From Nocardioides daeguensis (GTDB taxonomy: Bacteria; Actinomycetota; Actinomycetes; Propionibacteriales; Nocardioidaceae): a stretch of DNA of 64,000 nucleotides. This document shows positions 27,511 through 35,851 of the stretch, in pieces; position 1 is the stretch's first letter, and each line of letters opens with the position of its first letter. Under the pieces are notes generated by a model, which did no database searches, was not told the DNA's origin, and saw nothing but the letters and a program-made list of their open reading frames with translations. Location: contig NZ_JAHTKU010000011.1 in assembly GCF_019192965.1 (NCBI RefSeq), forward strand, positions 248,001-312,000, written 5' to 3'. Made by a program: the position numbers and the translations under genes.

Positions 27511-28429
27511 GGGCTCGACCGGGGTCGCGGGTCGCGAGCCGCCCCGCGTGGGCCACGAGCGCCGCGTGGAGGTCGCGGACCGCGGCCCGGACGTGGTGGG
27601 TCTTGCGTTGCAGCAGGACCAGGGTGACCCGAGTGGCGTCGCCGGCGATCGGGCGGGCGGTGATCAGCCCGGCGAGCTCCAGCGGGTCGCCGGCGACGCT
27701 GTAGTCGGGGAGCACCGTCACGCCCAGGCCCTGGGAGACCATGAACTTGCCCATCTCGGCGCCGTCGGTGGTGTGGCACACCCGAGGCAGCTGGCTGCCG
27801 AAGATGCGGTGCGCGAAGCGGTGCATGACGTAGCCGGCCCGCATGGCGACGAAGCGCTCCTCGCGCAGCTGCTCGACGCTCACCTCGTCGAACGCCGCCA
27901 GCGGGTGGTCGGCCGGCATCACGACGACGGGGCGCCCGTGCAGCAGGTCGGTGCCCAGCAGGTCGTGGGCCGGCTCGTCGCCGGCCAGCAGGTTGACCAG
28001 GCCGAGATCCAGTGAGCCCTCGGCGAGGCCCTGGCGGATCTCGGACTGCTGCACGTTGAGCACCTCGACGGTCGCGTTCGGGGCCGACTCCTGGAACTCC
28101 CGTGAGGCGGGCACCAGCAGGGTCGAGGTGGCCGCGCTGACCGTCCCGATCCGCACGGTGCGGCTCACGTTGTGCTGGTCGCCCGCCGAGGTCCGGAGCT
28201 GGTCGACCGCGTCCAGGACCGCGACCATGCTCGGCAGCAGGTCCAGGCCCTGGCGACTGATCCGGGCGCCGGTACGACGGCGATCGAGCAGGGTCACCCC
28301 GAGCTCCCGCTCGAGCTTGCTCACGGCCTCGCTGAGCGCGGGCTGCGAGATGTGCAGGCTCTCGCTCGCGCGCCGCAGCGACCCGTGCTGCGTCACGGCG
28401 GCGACGTACTCCAGCTGCTCGATCCTCAT
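27479..28429 (-). CDS. LysR-family regulator of the sulfur monooxygenase operon
   Basis: A 316-residue LysR-type regulator. The winged HTH is at residues 1-60 (MRIEQLEYVAAVTQHGSLRRASESLHISQPALSEAVSKLEREL). The periplasmic-binding-like effector domain follows from about residue 90. It is transcribed away from the flavin monooxygenase operon; LysR proteins usually regulate such a divergent neighbour, and sulfur-source operons are often under LysR control (Cbl/CysB type). The effector is not known. The last 32 bases overlap the end of the GNAT gene on the other strand. Confidence 0.85.
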   Translation of the reverse strand: MRIEQLEYVAAVTQHGSLRRASESLHISQPALSEAVSKLERELGVTLLDRRRTGARISRQGLDLLPSMVAVLDAVDQLRTSAGDQHNVSRTVRIGTVSAATSTLLVPASREFQESAPNATVEVLNVQQSEIRQGLAEGSLDLGLVNLLAGDEPAHDLLGTDLLHGRPVVVMPADHPLAAFDEVSVEQLREERFVAMRAGYVMHRFAHRIFGSQLPRVCHTTDGAEMGKFMVSQGLGVTVLPDYSVAGDPLELAGLITARPIAGDATRVTLVLLQRKTHHVRAAVRDLHAALVAHAGRLATRDPGRALSPVRGSRGR

Positions 28430-28443
28430 GACGGCCCCTTCAA

Positions 28444-28472
28444 TTGCAGTAAGTAGAGTTAGTTACTATGAA
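28444..28472 (+). promoter_or_regulatory. Promoter of the sulfone/sulfonate monooxygenase operon
   Basis: TTGCAG (28444-28449) and TATGAA (28467-28472) are separated by 17 bases. The predicted start is near 28479, giving a leader of about 150 bases before the ATG at 28630. Confidence 0.5.
28448..28467. promoter_or_regulatory. Inverted repeat in the promoter spacer, likely regulator site
   Basis: AGTAAGTA-GAGT-TAGTTACT is an inverted repeat with seven of eight pairs matching. It fills the spacer of the rightward promoter and lies 19 bases from the LysR start codon, so it is the best candidate site for the LysR protein. Confidence 0.5.
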
Positions 28473-28629
28473 AATCGTAGCGCAGTGCGCTGCGGGCCGG
28501 GCCTGGGCGGAGTGGAAGGCGCTGCCGATGGCTCCGTCGTCCATGGCGACGGCGAATCGGGCGGTTCCGCCTTGCCTGGCGACTCAAAGTCAAGCAATCT
28601 GATCGACATACGCGAATTGAGGAGTACTG
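28473..28629 (+). other. Leader region of the sulfur monooxygenase operon
   Basis: About 150 bases between the predicted transcription start and the first gene. It contains a small hairpin (GGCGG-TT-CCGCC) near 28560 but no recognisable SAM, FMN or cobalamin riboswitch core. GAGGAG at 28617-28624 is the ribosome-binding site of sfnG. Confidence 0.4.
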
Positions 28630-29748
28630 ATGACCAGCAGCCCGACCCGTGCACCCGAGCCGTTGAAGTTCGCCTACTGGGTGCCCAACGTGAGCGGCGG
28701 ACTCGTGGTGAGCAAGATCGAGCAGCGCACCGACTGGAGCCTCGACTACAACATCGAGCTGGCCCGGCTCGCCGAGGCGAACGGCTTCGACTACGCCCTG
28801 TCGCAGGTGCGCTACATCGCGTCGTACGGCGCCGCCTACCAGCACGAGTCGACCTCGATCAGCCTCGCCATCGCCCTGGCGACCGAGCGGCTCAAGGTGA
28901 TCGCCGCCGTCCACCCCGGCCTGTGGCAGCCCGGCGTGCTGGCCAAGCTGGTCGCGAGCTCCGACCAGTACACGAAGGGCCGGTTCTGCGTGAACGTCGT
29001 CAGCGGGTGGTTCAAGGACGAGTTCACCAAGCTCGGCGAGCCGTGGCTCGAGCACGGCGAGCGCTACCGCCGCTCGGAGGAGTTCATTGCCTACCTGCGC
29101 GAGATCTGGACCAGCGAGCACGCCGAGCTCAACGGCGACTTCTACCGGCTGCACGACTTCGACCTCAAGCCGAAGCCGTACGAGGTGCCCGGCCGCGCGC
29201 ACCCCGAGATCTTCATGGGCGGCAACTCCACCGACGCCCGCGGCATGGGTGGCCGGGTCGCCGACTGGTACTTCATGAACGGCAACACCCCCGACGGCAT
29301 CGCCGAGCAGGTCCGTGACGTCAGCGACGTCGCCGCCGTCAACGGCCGGGCCGGGCAGGTGCGCTTCGGCGTCAACGGCTTCCTCATCGGCCGCGGCACC
29401 GAGGCTGAGGCGCGCGACGTGCTGCGCGAGATCGTCGACAAGGCCGACCGCGAGGCGGTCGAGGGCTTCGGCTCCGCGGTCAAGCAGGCCGGGCAGTCGA
29501 CGGGGGACAAGGTCGGCATGTGGCAGGACTCGGAGTTCGCCGACCTGGTGCAGTACAACGACGGCTTCCGCACCGGCCTGATCGGCACGCCGGAGCAGAT
29601 CGCCCACCGGATGCTGGAGTACAAGCGCCGCGGCGTGGACCTGTTCCTGCTCGGCTTCCTGCACTTCCAGGAGGACGTGCAGTACTTCGGGCGTGAGGTG
29701 CTCCCGATCGTGCGCGAGCTCGAGGCCGCGGAGCTGGAGCGGGTCTGA
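28630..29748 (+). CDS. sfnG: FMNH2-dependent dimethylsulfone monooxygenase (SfnG-type)
   Basis: A 372-residue bacterial-luciferase-type (LLM) TIM-barrel monooxygenase. The opening FAYWVPNVSGGLVVSKIEQRTDW and the internal VNVVSGWFKDEF, EPWLEHGERYRRSEEF and FLHFQEDVQYFGREVLP agree, from memory, with SfnG of pseudomonads. SfnG uses reduced FMN and oxygen to cleave dimethylsulfone to methanesulfinate. It depends on a flavin reductase, two of which are encoded downstream. ATG with GAGGAG seven bases upstream. First gene of a five-gene operon; its stop overlaps the next start (TGATG). Confidence 0.88.
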   Translation: MTSSPTRAPEPLKFAYWVPNVSGGLVVSKIEQRTDWSLDYNIELARLAEANGFDYALSQVRYIASYGAAYQHESTSISLAIALATERLKVIAAVHPGLWQPGVLAKLVASSDQYTKGRFCVNVVSGWFKDEFTKLGEPWLEHGERYRRSEEFIAYLREIWTSEHAELNGDFYRLHDFDLKPKPYEVPGRAHPEIFMGGNSTDARGMGGRVADWYFMNGNTPDGIAEQVRDVSDVAAVNGRAGQVRFGVNGFLIGRGTEAEARDVLREIVDKADREAVEGFGSAVKQAGQSTGDKVGMWQDSEFADLVQYNDGFRTGLIGTPEQIAHRMLEYKRRGVDLFLLGFLHFQEDVQYFGREVLPIVRELEAAELERV

Positions 29749-30944
29749 TGCCGGTCCCCGTGCTGTCCTCCCACGAGGTGCTCGCCGTCGCGGCCGAGCT
29801 GGGTGAGCGGTTCGCGAAGGGCGCTGCCGCGCGCGACGCCGACCGGGTGCTGCCCGTGGCCGAGCTCGCCGAGTTGTCGGCGTCCGGTCTGCTCGCGGTG
29901 ACCGTGCCCGCGGCGTACGGCGGGGCCGGACTCCCGGCGTCCGCGGTGGCCGAGGTGTTCCGCCGGCTGGCCCTCGGCGACCCGAGCATCGCGCAGATCC
30001 CGCACAGCCACTTCGTCTACGTCAACGCGCTGTGCCACCAGGGCACGCCCGACCAGCAGTCGTTCTTCTTCGGCGAGGTCCTGGAGGGGAAGCGGTTCGG
30101 CAACGCCCAGTCCGAGATCGGCACCCGCCACGTGCGCGAGTTCCGGACGACGTTGCGGCCCGACGGCTCCGGCAGCTGGGTCCTGGACGGGGAGAAGGGC
30201 TATGCCACCGGCGCCCTGCTCGCCGACTGGATCCCGGTGCTGAGCCACCTCGACGTCGACGGCCCCCTGCACGTGGCCTGGGTGGAGCGACACGCCGCCG
30301 GCGTGACGGTCGTCGACGACTGGAACGGCATGGGCCAACGGACCACGGCCAGCGGCACGGTCCGGCTCGCCGGGGTCGCCGTCGGCGCGGACCGGATCAC
30401 GCCGTACCACCTGACCTTCGAGGGTCCGCAGACCTACGGCGCCTTCGCCCAGCTGCTGCACGCAGCCATCGACGCGGGCATCGCCCGGGCCGCCCTTGCC
30501 GACGCGGCGGAGTTCGTCACCACGAAGAGCCGGCCCCACCCGGATGCGCTCGCGGAGCTCGGCATCTCCCGGCACGCGGACGACCCCACGGTCGTGCAGG
30601 CGTTCGGGGAGCTCGAGCTCGCGGTGCGGGCCGCGGAGGCGCTGCTCGCCGAGGCCGGTCGCGCGGTCGACCGGGCCGACGCCGACCTCGATGCCGCGTC
30701 GGCCGGCGCCGCGAGCCTCGCGGTCGCGGCGGCGCGGGCCGCGACGACCAGCGCGAGCCTGGAGGCGAGCACCCGGCTCTTCGAGGTCAGCGGGACCCGG
30801 TCCGCGCTCGACTCCCTCAACCTGCATCGCCACTGGCGCAATGCGCGCACCCACACGCTCCACGACCCGGCTGCCTGGAAGGTGCGCCACCTGGGGCGGT
30901 GGGCCCTCGAGGGCCGGCTGCCTCCCCACCACGGCCAGCTCTGA
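29748..30944 (+). CDS. SfnB/DszC-like acyl-CoA-dehydrogenase-fold monooxygenase
   Basis: A 398-residue protein with the acyl-CoA dehydrogenase fold. N-terminal helices include LLAVTVPAAYGGAGLPASAVAEVFRRLALGDPS; the beta domain has VLDGEKGYATGA; the C-terminal bundle ends with LHRHWRNARTHTLHDPAAWK. The HRHWRNARTHT-type end and the lack of the dehydrogenase catalytic Glu are features of the SfnB/DszC sulfur-acquisition group. These proteins use reduced flavin to oxygenate organosulfur compounds. It is coupled to sfnG by a one-base overlap. The next start lies 44 bases downstream. Confidence 0.82.
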   Translation: MPVPVLSSHEVLAVAAELGERFAKGAAARDADRVLPVAELAELSASGLLAVTVPAAYGGAGLPASAVAEVFRRLALGDPSIAQIPHSHFVYVNALCHQGTPDQQSFFFGEVLEGKRFGNAQSEIGTRHVREFRTTLRPDGSGSWVLDGEKGYATGALLADWIPVLSHLDVDGPLHVAWVERHAAGVTVVDDWNGMGQRTTASGTVRLAGVAVGADRITPYHLTFEGPQTYGAFAQLLHAAIDAGIARAALADAAEFVTTKSRPHPDALAELGISRHADDPTVVQAFGELELAVRAAEALLAEAGRAVDRADADLDAASAGAASLAVAAARAATTSASLEASTRLFEVSGTRSALDSLNLHRHWRNARTHTLHDPAAWKVRHLGRWALEGRLPPHHGQL

Positions 30945-30988
30945 GTGACCCGCCCCCAGATCCACCCGCAGACCCGCAGAAGGACGAC

Positions 30989-32146
30989 ATGACTCAACAG
31001 CTCAAGTTCCACTGGTTCCTGCCCACCAACGGCGGCGACGGACGGCACGTGGTCGGCGGCGGACACGGCGTCAGCTCGTTCACGGGGGAGCGCCCGAACT
31101 CGGTCGCCTACCTCGGCCAGATCGCACGCAGCGCCGAGCAGCTCGGCTTCGAGGCGGCACTCACCCCGACGGGGGCGTGGTGCGAGGACGCCTGGATCTC
31201 GACGGCGATGCTGAGCTCGCTGTCGGACCGGCTGAAGTTCCTCGTCGCCTTCCGGCCCGGTCTCACCTCGCCGTTCCTCGCCGCGCAGATGGCCGGCACC
31301 TTCCAGAACCTGTCCGGCGGGCGGCTGCTGCTGAACGTGGTGACCGGCGGCGAGTCCCACGAGCAGCGGATGTACGGCGACCACCTCGACAAGGAGGGCC
31401 GCTACGAGCGCTGCGACGAGTTCCTGCACCTCGTCCGCGCGCTCTGGGCGGGAGAGACCGTCACCCACGAGGGCGAGCACTACCGGCTCGACGACGCCGT
31501 GCTGGCGCAGATCCCCGACCCGCTGCCGGAGATCTACTTCGGAGGCTCGTCGCCGGCCGCGGGCCGGGTGGCTGCCCAGCACGCCGACGTCTACCTGACC
31601 TGGGGCGAGCAGCCGGCCGCCGTACGGGAGAAGGTCGAGTGGCTCTCCAAGCTGGCCGCCGACGAGGGGCGCGAGCTGCGGTACGGCATCCGGCTCCACT
31701 CGATCGCCCGCGAGACGTCCGAGGCCGCCTGGGACGAGGCGGACCGGCTGCTCGCCGGCATCGACGACGAGCAGATCGCGCAGGTCCAGGCCGGGCTGCG
31801 GCGCAGCGAGTCGGTCGGGCAGGCCCGGATGCTGGAGCTCAACGGCGGCAGCCGGGACTCGCTGGAGATCCACCCGAACCTGTGGGCCGGTGTGGGTCTG
31901 GTGCGCGGTGGCGCCGGCACGGCGATGGTCGGCAGCTTCGGCGAGATCGCGGACCTCGTCGAGCAGTACGTCGAGGTGGGGATCTCGGAGTTCGTGATGT
32001 CCGGCTATCCCCACCTCGAGGAGTCCTATTGGTTCGGCGAGGGCGTGCTGCCCGAGCTCGCCCGGCGGGGCCTGTGGTCGCACCCGGCGCCGGCCCGGCA
32101 CGCGCCCGCCGCGGTGCCCTTCGGCGGCCGGCGGGTCGTGTCGTGA
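30989..32146 (+). CDS. FMNH2-dependent alkanesulfonate monooxygenase (SsuD-like)
   Basis: A 385-residue LLM-class monooxygenase. Landmarks are FHWFLPTNGGDGRH near the start, GFEAALTPTGAWCEDAW, LKFLVAFRPGLTSPFLAAQM and the C-terminal PNLWAGVGLVRGGAGTAMVGS with ISEFVMSGYPHLEESYWFGE. These are typical of SsuD, which releases sulfite from alkanesulfonates; methanesulfonate-type MsuD is close and cannot be excluded. The ATG at 30989 has GAAGGAC upstream. Overlaps the FMN reductase start by four bases. Confidence 0.87.
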   Translation: MTQQLKFHWFLPTNGGDGRHVVGGGHGVSSFTGERPNSVAYLGQIARSAEQLGFEAALTPTGAWCEDAWISTAMLSSLSDRLKFLVAFRPGLTSPFLAAQMAGTFQNLSGGRLLLNVVTGGESHEQRMYGDHLDKEGRYERCDEFLHLVRALWAGETVTHEGEHYRLDDAVLAQIPDPLPEIYFGGSSPAAGRVAAQHADVYLTWGEQPAAVREKVEWLSKLAADEGRELRYGIRLHSIARETSEAAWDEADRLLAGIDDEQIAQVQAGLRRSESVGQARMLELNGGSRDSLEIHPNLWAGVGLVRGGAGTAMVGSFGEIADLVEQYVEVGISEFVMSGYPHLEESYWFGEGVLPELARRGLWSHPAPARHAPAAVPFGGRRVVS

Positions 32147-32640
32147 CCACCGCTGTCGTCGTCGGCAATCCCCGGCCGGCCTCCCGCACCCTCGGTGCGG
32201 CCACCCGGCTCGCCTCGGAGCTGACCGGTACGCCGCCCGACCTGGTCGTCGACCTCGCTGCGGCGGGAGCCGGGCTGCTGGAGTGGGACGACCCCGAGAC
32301 GGGGCGCCTGGTCGAGCAGGTGGGGGAGGCGGACGTCGTGGTGTTCGCGTGCCCGACCTACAAGGGGACGTACACCGGGTTGCTCAAGCTCTTCCTCGAC
32401 CGATTCGAGGCCCGGCCCCGGCCGGCGGTCGCCGTCCCGCTGATGCTGGGCGCGGGGCCGGGCCATGCCCTCGCCGCCGAGCTGAGCCTGCGCCCGGTGC
32501 TGGCCGAGCTCGGCTTCACCACCGTGCGCGGCCTGTACGTCCTCGACAGCCAGCACGACGACCCGGCCGCCTTCGCGGCCTGGCTGGAGCAGGTCCGGCC
32601 GGTCGTCTCCGCCCTCCACCGATCGGGAGCCCCCGCATGA
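32143..32640 (+). CDS. NAD(P)H-dependent FMN reductase (SsuE/MsuE type)
   Basis: A 165-residue flavodoxin-fold reductase. VVVGNPRPASRT is the phosphate-binding loop, FACPTYKGTYTGLLKLFLDRF the flavin-binding segment and GAGPGHALAAEL the second loop. It should supply reduced FMN to the monooxygenases of the operon. The GTG at 32143 overlaps the SsuD-like stop, and its own stop overlaps the next ATG. Confidence 0.87.
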   Translation: MTTAVVVGNPRPASRTLGAATRLASELTGTPPDLVVDLAAAGAGLLEWDDPETGRLVEQVGEADVVVFACPTYKGTYTGLLKLFLDRFEARPRPAVAVPLMLGAGPGHALAAELSLRPVLAELGFTTVRGLYVLDSQHDDPAAFAAWLEQVRPVVSALHRSGAPA

Positions 32641-33146
32641 GCATCCCCGCACTGACCACCAACCAGGACCTCGACCCGGGCCGGCTCCGCGAGGCCTTCG
32701 GCGTCTACCCGAGCGGCGTCGTCGCAGTGGCCGCCGAGGTCGACGGTGCCCTCACCGGGCTCGCGGCGAGCTCCTTCACCTCCGTCAGCCTGGACCCGCC
32801 GCTGGTCTCGTTCTCGGTGGCGAACACCTCGAAGACCTGGCCGGACCTGCGCCGCGCCGACCACCTCGGACTCACCGTGCTGGCCGAGCACCACGGCGAC
32901 GTGTGCCGGCGGCTGGCGGGTCCGGTCGAGCACCGCTTCGACGACGTCGAGGTGACGGTGAGCCCCGAGGGCGCCGTGCTCCTGGCCGACGGGCTCGCGC
33001 GCTTCGACTGCACGATCCACCACGAGGTCGAGGCCGGCGACCACACCCTCGTGCTGCTCGAGCTGCACGCCGTCGAGCACGCCGACACGGCACAGCCACT
33101 GGTGTTCCACCGCAGCGGTTTCGGACGGCTCACTGCCTCAGTGTGA
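32637..33146 (+). CDS. Flavin reductase, split-barrel type
   Basis: A 169-residue protein of the flavin-reductase-like (HpaC/FMN-binding split barrel) family. Landmarks are FGVYPSGVVAVAAEVDG, LAASSFTSVSLDPPLVSFSV and the C-terminal LVFHRSGFGRL. It reduces free flavin with NAD(P)H, so the operon carries two unrelated flavin reductases. Possibly they serve different monooxygenases. Last gene of the operon; overlap with the previous gene is four bases. Confidence 0.87.
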   Translation: MSIPALTTNQDLDPGRLREAFGVYPSGVVAVAAEVDGALTGLAASSFTSVSLDPPLVSFSVANTSKTWPDLRRADHLGLTVLAEHHGDVCRRLAGPVEHRFDDVEVTVSPEGAVLLADGLARFDCTIHHEVEAGDHTLVLLELHAVEHADTAQPLVFHRSGFGRLTASV

Positions 33147-33165
33147 CCTGTGCCAGCATGAGGCC

Positions 33166-33537
33166 ATGAGCGCCGTCGACCGCACCGCCGTCGTCAAGCT
33201 GCTCAAGGCCCGTGGCGCCAAGGCCCGGCGGGGTCACCTGCGGATCCCGGTCGGCGAGCTGTTCTGGTACGTCGACGTGCTGGCCGACGGCGTCGGCCCG
33301 ACCGCGCCGCTGCGGCTGGAGGTGGGCTGCTGGACGGATGCGTTGCCGCCCGAGCCGGACGGCGGCGCCGTCGACTGCCCGCTCCTGATGGACGTCCCGC
33401 TCGGCAGGGACGCCGTCGGTGCGGCGACGAGCCTGCTCGACCAGGTCACCGCGATCGGGGACCTCGCCACCCTCGGGGGCAGCCTCGACGACCTGCGCGG
33501 CGCGCTGGTGGACCAGCGGCTGCGCGAGCTGCTCTGA
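33166..33537 (+). CDS. Hypothetical protein
   Basis: A 123-residue protein with a basic N-terminal helix (AVVKLLKARGAKARRG), then a beta-rich region with LRLEVGCWTDALPPEPDGGAVDCPLLMDVPL and a C-terminal helix. No family is recognised. It starts 19 bases after the flavin reductase gene and could be co-transcribed, but the sequence does not tie it to sulfur metabolism. A CAGCAT box six bases before the ATG may be a -10. A long hairpin follows it. Confidence 0.55.
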   Translation: MSAVDRTAVVKLLKARGAKARRGHLRIPVGELFWYVDVLADGVGPTAPLRLEVGCWTDALPPEPDGGAVDCPLLMDVPLGRDAVGAATSLLDQVTAIGDLATLGGSLDDLRGALVDQRLRELL

Positions 33538-33555
33538 TCGACCGCCTCACCGGAC

Positions 33556-33601
33556 GACACGTACGGCAGGTCTCCGTTGCCCGAGACCTGCCGTGCGTGT
33601 C
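33556..33601. terminator. Long hairpin between convergent genes
   Basis: Arms of 19 bases (starting GACACGTACGG, and its complement ending CGTGCGTGTC) match at 18 positions with an eight-base loop. It lies between convergent genes and reaches into the carbonic anhydrase stop codon. There is no T-run, so it may act as a bidirectional or Rho-assisted terminator. Confidence 0.5.
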
Positions 33602-34094
33602 AGACCTCCTGGCTGAGCAGGCCCGTGTCGACGTCGTAGATGAACCCGCCGACCTTGACCGAGTCGGGGATGAGCGGGTGCGCGGCGACCTTCCGGACGT
33701 CCTCGGCGAGCGCCGTCCTCTGGTCGGCGATGACGTGGAACGCGTGCCAGGAGACGTCCTGGCCGACCGCGGCGCCGATCTTGTCGTGGATCTCGGCCTC
33801 GGTGCTGGACGCCATCGCGCAACGGGTGTGCGGGATGACCAGGATCCGGTCCACGTTGAGCAGGTGCGTGCCGAGGACGAGCGCCTCGAGCGCGGCCTCG
33901 GTCACGCGGCCACCGGGGTTGCGGAAGATCTTCGCGTCGCCGTACTCGAGCCCGAGCATGCGCAGGGGGTCGATCCGGGAGTCCATGCAGGTCACGATGG
34001 CGACGCCCGCGTGGGCCTTGCCGTCGAAGCCGCCCTGGTCGAAGGTCTCGGCGAAGTCGCGATTCGCCTTCAGCAGGTCGTCGAAGTCACCCAT
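33600..34094 (-). CDS. Beta-class carbonic anhydrase
   Basis: A 164-residue enzyme for reversible CO2 hydration. Zinc ligands are visible: Cys in VTCMDSRID and the HTRC pair (VIPHTRCAMA), with the Asp-Arg dyad in CMDSR. Length fits the small single-domain beta-CA type. The ATG at 34094 begins the domain (MGDFDDLLKANRDFAETF); the frame is open upstream without homology. A TAACCT box lies seven bases before the start. Confidence 0.85.
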   Translation of the reverse strand: MGDFDDLLKANRDFAETFDQGGFDGKAHAGVAIVTCMDSRIDPLRMLGLEYGDAKIFRNPGGRVTEAALEALVLGTHLLNVDRILVIPHTRCAMASSTEAEIHDKIGAAVGQDVSWHAFHVIADQRTALAEDVRKVAAHPLIPDSVKVGGFIYDVDTGLLSQEV

Positions 34095-34101
34095 GGCACT
34101 C

Positions 34102-34107
34102 AGGTTA
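34102..34107 (-). promoter_or_regulatory. -10 box of a leaderless-type promoter (carbonic anhydrase)
   Basis: On the minus strand TAACCT lies seven bases before the ATG at 34094, inside the end of the MFS gene. Confidence 0.35.
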
Positions 34108-35841
34108 GCCGCCCGCGCGGAGCACCTCGGCGGTGTCCACGTCGCGGGTGTGTGCCCTCGACAACACCGCCAGGGCCAGGACGGCGGCTGCGAACGCCGC
34201 CGCGGACGCACCGCGGAAGACCGCCTGCTCCTGGACGATGCCGAGCTCGCTGATCCCGAGGCTGGGATCGGCGGCCTGGGCGGCGTAGAGCCGGCGCAGG
34301 CCGATCGTCGTCAGCGCGGAGATGCCGACGAGCATGCCGACCATCCGGGCGACGACGACCAGGGCGCTGGCCAGGCCATGGGTGTCGTCGTCGGTGGTCG
34401 CCAGGATGGCCGCGTTGACCGGAGCCAGGGCCAGGCCGAAGCCGAAGCCCCCGACGACGAGCGGGACGTTGGCGGCGAACCCGTCGAGGCTGTGGGCGTC
34501 CCACTGACCCATCACGAGGAAGGAGCCGCTGGCGGCGAGCATGCCGACGGCGGTGAGCACCCCGGCGTTGGTACGCCGCAGCAGCCAGCCGCCCACCACG
34601 GCACCGACCGGCAGGGCGGCCAGGAAGCGCAGCAGGACCAGCGCGGCACCGAGCTGGGACTCCTGCTCGGTCGTCGTCCGGGCGAAGAGCGGGATGTCGA
34701 CCAGGGCGGCGATCAGGGCCCAGCCGACCAGGAAGCTGACGACCAGCGCGCCCCAGGCGGGGACCGGGCGCAGCGTGCCGCGGGGCACGATCGGGGCGTC
34801 GGCCCGGCGCAGGTGGACGAGGAGCAGGACCACGGCGACCGCGGACCCGGTGAGGAACCACGGCCCCTGCGGGGAGAAGACCGCCACCTCGGGATCGGCG
34901 GTGGCGAAGGCCAGCACGATGCCGCCGAGCACGACGGCGAGCAGGCCGGCGCCGAGCAGGTCGGCGGCGAGCAGGTGGCCGAACCAGCCGCGCAGATCCA
35001 CGATCGCGTGCGGTCGCCACCAGCACCACGCCACCAGCAGCCCGAAAGCGGCGAGCGTCGCGACGCCGACCGGGGTGACCCAGCGGCTGCCGCCGTCGAC
35101 GTACGGGATGAAGAGCTGGCCCCAGGTGAGGTCGCGCTGCAGGCCGCCGGGCTGGACGAAGGTGAGGAAGCCCGCGAGCAGGGTCGTGGCCAGGAGCAGG
35201 AGGCCGATGACGTCGGGGAGCCGGCGGCGGGTGGTTCCAAGGCTCGGCGCCGGGCCGCCTCGCACCTCGACCACCGGCGGGCGGCGGGCGACGAGGCCGA
35301 CGGCGACGACGAGCAGCGCGCCGACGGCGAGGTTGATCGCGAAGATCCCGCGCCACGAGGTGAACGACAGCACGAGGGCGCCGAACAGCGGCCCGAGCAC
35401 GCTGCCGAACTCCTGGACGGCCGACACGACGCCGAGGGGGAGGCCGCGCCGCTCGACGGGGTACAGCGCCGCGACCAGCGACATGGTCGCGGGGACCAGC
35501 CCGCCGCCGCCGACACCCTGCAGGAACCGGCCGACGACCATGCTGGGCAGGTCGTAGGAGATCGCGGTGACCAGGGAGCCGGCGGAGAACACCACCAGCG
35601 ACATGGCCAGGACCGGGACCTGGCCGCGCAGGTCGGCGATCCGGCCGATCAGCGGCAGGATCGCGACGTACCCGAGCAGGAAGCCGGAGACGATCGGCGC
35701 GGCGCGCTGCAGCTCCTCGACGGGGATCCCGGCGCCCGCCATCATGTCGGGCAGCGCGAGGACGACGACGTAGGTGTCGACCGCCGCGAAGGCGACGGCC
35801 ACCGTGCAGAAGGCCAGCAGCAGCCGGTTCGCCGTGCTCAT
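34105..35841 (-). CDS. MFS transporter, 14-helix, P55-like
   Basis: A 578-residue major facilitator protein of the 14-helix drug:proton antiporter type. The first helix starts at residue 5 (RLLLAFCTVAVAFAAVDTYVVVLALPDMM) and the loop 2-3 motif is PLIGRIADLRGQVPVL. Motif C is near VGVVSAVQEFGSVLGPLFGALV. The upstream neighbour is an LprG-like lipoprotein. In mycobacteria lprG (Rv1411c) and p55 (Rv1410c) form a conserved operon that moves lipids to the cell envelope and affects drug tolerance. The same order here is the basis for the P55-like call. Confidence 0.83.
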   Translation of the reverse strand: MSTANRLLLAFCTVAVAFAAVDTYVVVLALPDMMAGAGIPVEELQRAAPIVSGFLLGYVAILPLIGRIADLRGQVPVLAMSLVVFSAGSLVTAISYDLPSMVVGRFLQGVGGGGLVPATMSLVAALYPVERRGLPLGVVSAVQEFGSVLGPLFGALVLSFTSWRGIFAINLAVGALLVVAVGLVARRPPVVEVRGGPAPSLGTTRRRLPDVIGLLLLATTLLAGFLTFVQPGGLQRDLTWGQLFIPYVDGGSRWVTPVGVATLAAFGLLVAWCWWRPHAIVDLRGWFGHLLAADLLGAGLLAVVLGGIVLAFATADPEVAVFSPQGPWFLTGSAVAVVLLLVHLRRADAPIVPRGTLRPVPAWGALVVSFLVGWALIAALVDIPLFARTTTEQESQLGAALVLLRFLAALPVGAVVGGWLLRRTNAGVLTAVGMLAASGSFLVMGQWDAHSLDGFAANVPLVVGGFGFGLALAPVNAAILATTDDDTHGLASALVVVARMVGMLVGISALTTIGLRRLYAAQAADPSLGISELGIVQEQAVFRGASAAAFAAAVLALAVLSRAHTRDVDTAEVLRAGG

Positions 35842-35851
35842 CGGTGCCGGC

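Noticed and set aside
28468-28605. A possible 45-codon upstream frame (ATG at 28468) before sfnG as a leader peptide
   Set aside because: Its ATG overlaps the predicted -10 box, it has no RBS, and it lacks the His/Arg...Cys-Arg pattern of known actinobacterial sulfur leader peptides.
28473-28629. A SAM or FMN riboswitch in the sfnG leader
   Set aside because: None of the conserved core sequences of those classes could be found by eye.
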